Shown here piece by piece: positions 36,241-36,615 of a stretch of DNA of 36,615 nt. The DNA comes from Loktanella sp. (GTDB taxonomy: Bacteria; Pseudomonadota; Alphaproteobacteria; Rhodobacterales; Rhodobacteraceae), in assembly GCA_024686085.1 (NCBI GenBank), contig JAIBDT010000025.1:1-36615 (forward strand), read 5' to 3'. The notes under the pieces are model-generated. The model did no database searches and had not been told where the DNA came from. It saw only the letters and a program-made list of their open reading frames with translations. Each line of letters starts with the position of its first letter. Position 1 is the stretch's first letter. The position numbers were made by a program, and so were the translations under genes.

Positions 36241-36615
36241 TTAGCCATTTAGACGGCGCAAATACTCGCGCAAATAGCATCGTGGCCCTTGAGGTCTCAG
36301 CAGACTTTCATTGATGACATGCCATCGTTCTGGGTCAAGTGGCGGAAAGAATGTATCGGCATCTTGGGCCTTCATTTCAACCTCCGAGATCATTAGCCTG
36401 TCGGCAATTGGCAACATTTCTTTGTAAATCCCTGCCCCGCCAATGCCATAAACCCGATGATAACCTTGGCTCATAGCAATCTCGATGGCACCTGCGACGG
36501 AGGTAGCCACGTAATCAGTGGCCACTTTCTGCGACGAAACCACAATATTCAAACGCCTGGGCAAAGGCTTGACTGGGAGACTGTCCCAGGTTTTTCGCCC
36601 CATTATGATAGCACC
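36241..36615 (-). CDS. folA: Dihydrofolate reductase, N-terminal part beyond the window edge
   Basis: It reduces dihydrofolate to tetrahydrofolate with NADPH. The visible 124 residues start inside the protein at IIMGRKTWDSLPVKPLPRR and include the NADPH-binding GYHRVYGIGGAGIYKEMLP and the C-terminal DADTFFPPLDPERW. The N-terminal ~40-45 residues, including the catalytic acid, lie to the right of the window. Pattern and length fit the Rhodobacteraceae chromosomal enzyme, but the AT-richer coding and its position beside the IS66/Imm11 zone leave an acquired (phage or mobile) version open. Confidence 0.9.
   Translation of the reverse strand, partial: GAIIMGRKTWDSLPVKPLPRRLNIVVSSQKVATDYVATSVAGAIEIAMSQGYHRVYGIGGAGIYKEMLPIADRLMISEVEMKAQDADTFFPPLDPERWHVINESLLRPQGPRCYLREYLRRLNG

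Noticed and set aside
36042..36314. 90-codon plus-strand frame at the right end
   Set aside because: It runs antisense into the dihydrofolate reductase 3' end, lacks a ribosome site and shows no protein family character.
1..36615. CRISPR arrays, tRNA or rRNA genes
   Set aside because: No regularly spaced repeats and no cloverleaf or rRNA-like segments were recognised by eye; a covariance-model scan would be needed to exclude small RNAs.

Overview
The window looks like a chromosome segment of a marine-type alphaproteobacterium of the Rhodobacteraceae (Roseobacter group). The evidence is the GC-rich coding style, the purA/DUF2842 and secG-pyrG neighbourhoods, a complete class I polyhydroxyalkanoate (PHA) cluster (phaR, phaP, phaC, phaZ), and the protein families throughout. 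No rRNA, tRNA or CRISPR array was recognised. The genus assignment is inference from gene content.

Layout. (1) 1-7860 is mostly housekeeping: the 3' part of a very acidic repeat-bearing protein, purA with a coupled DUF2842 gene, a DUF6524-type membrane gene interrupted by an in-frame stop, secG, pyrG, a MipA/OmpV-like outer-membrane protein, rlmJ and a TerB-like protein. (2) 7944-16045 is one co-directional operon-like block. It has a polar amino-acid-type ABC transporter (ATPase, binding protein, two permeases), then two glutamine-synthetase-like ligases flanking a class I glutamine amidotransferase, then a DadA/PuuB-type FAD oxidase. This resembles the gamma-glutamylation route for polyamine or amine use. 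(3) 16060-20533 is the PHA storage cluster. TGC-rich PhaR-type operator sequences lie upstream of phaR, in the phaP promoter and between phaC and phaZ. (4) 20537-24726 holds a SAM methyltransferase, two alpha/beta hydrolases (one without the nucleophile serine), a GPH-type sugar/cation symporter and a TbpB-like lipoprotein. (5) 24903-26849 is thrS.

(6) 27087-29579 is a four-gene bufferin operon: a DUF2282 cysteine-containing precursor peptide, a DUF692 multinuclear-iron maturase, a DUF2063 partner protein and a DoxX membrane protein. This is a ribosomally made, cysteine-modified metallophore system expected to buffer copper or similar metals. Behind it, on the other strand, are two tandem Spx/ArsC-like thioredoxin-fold proteins and a small membrane protein.

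(7) 30796-about 34800 is a decayed peptide-type ABC transporter operon: a binding protein with a nonsense codon and a frameshift, a fused double ATPase with a frameshift, an amber codon and an internal deletion, and a permease cut at its 5' end. (8) From about 34800 the character changes. There is a C-terminal fragment of an IS66-family transposase, an orphan Imm11/DUF1629-like immunity gene in AT-richer sequence, about 410 bases without a recognisable gene, and a dihydrofolate reductase gene running off the right edge. This right end reads as an accessory insertion zone that destroyed the peptide transporter locus.

The most noteworthy items are the bufferin operon, the phaP promoter architecture, the graded decay of the peptide transporter next to the IS66 remnant, the interrupted DUF6524 gene, and a permease whose coding signal starts upstream of any standard start codon.
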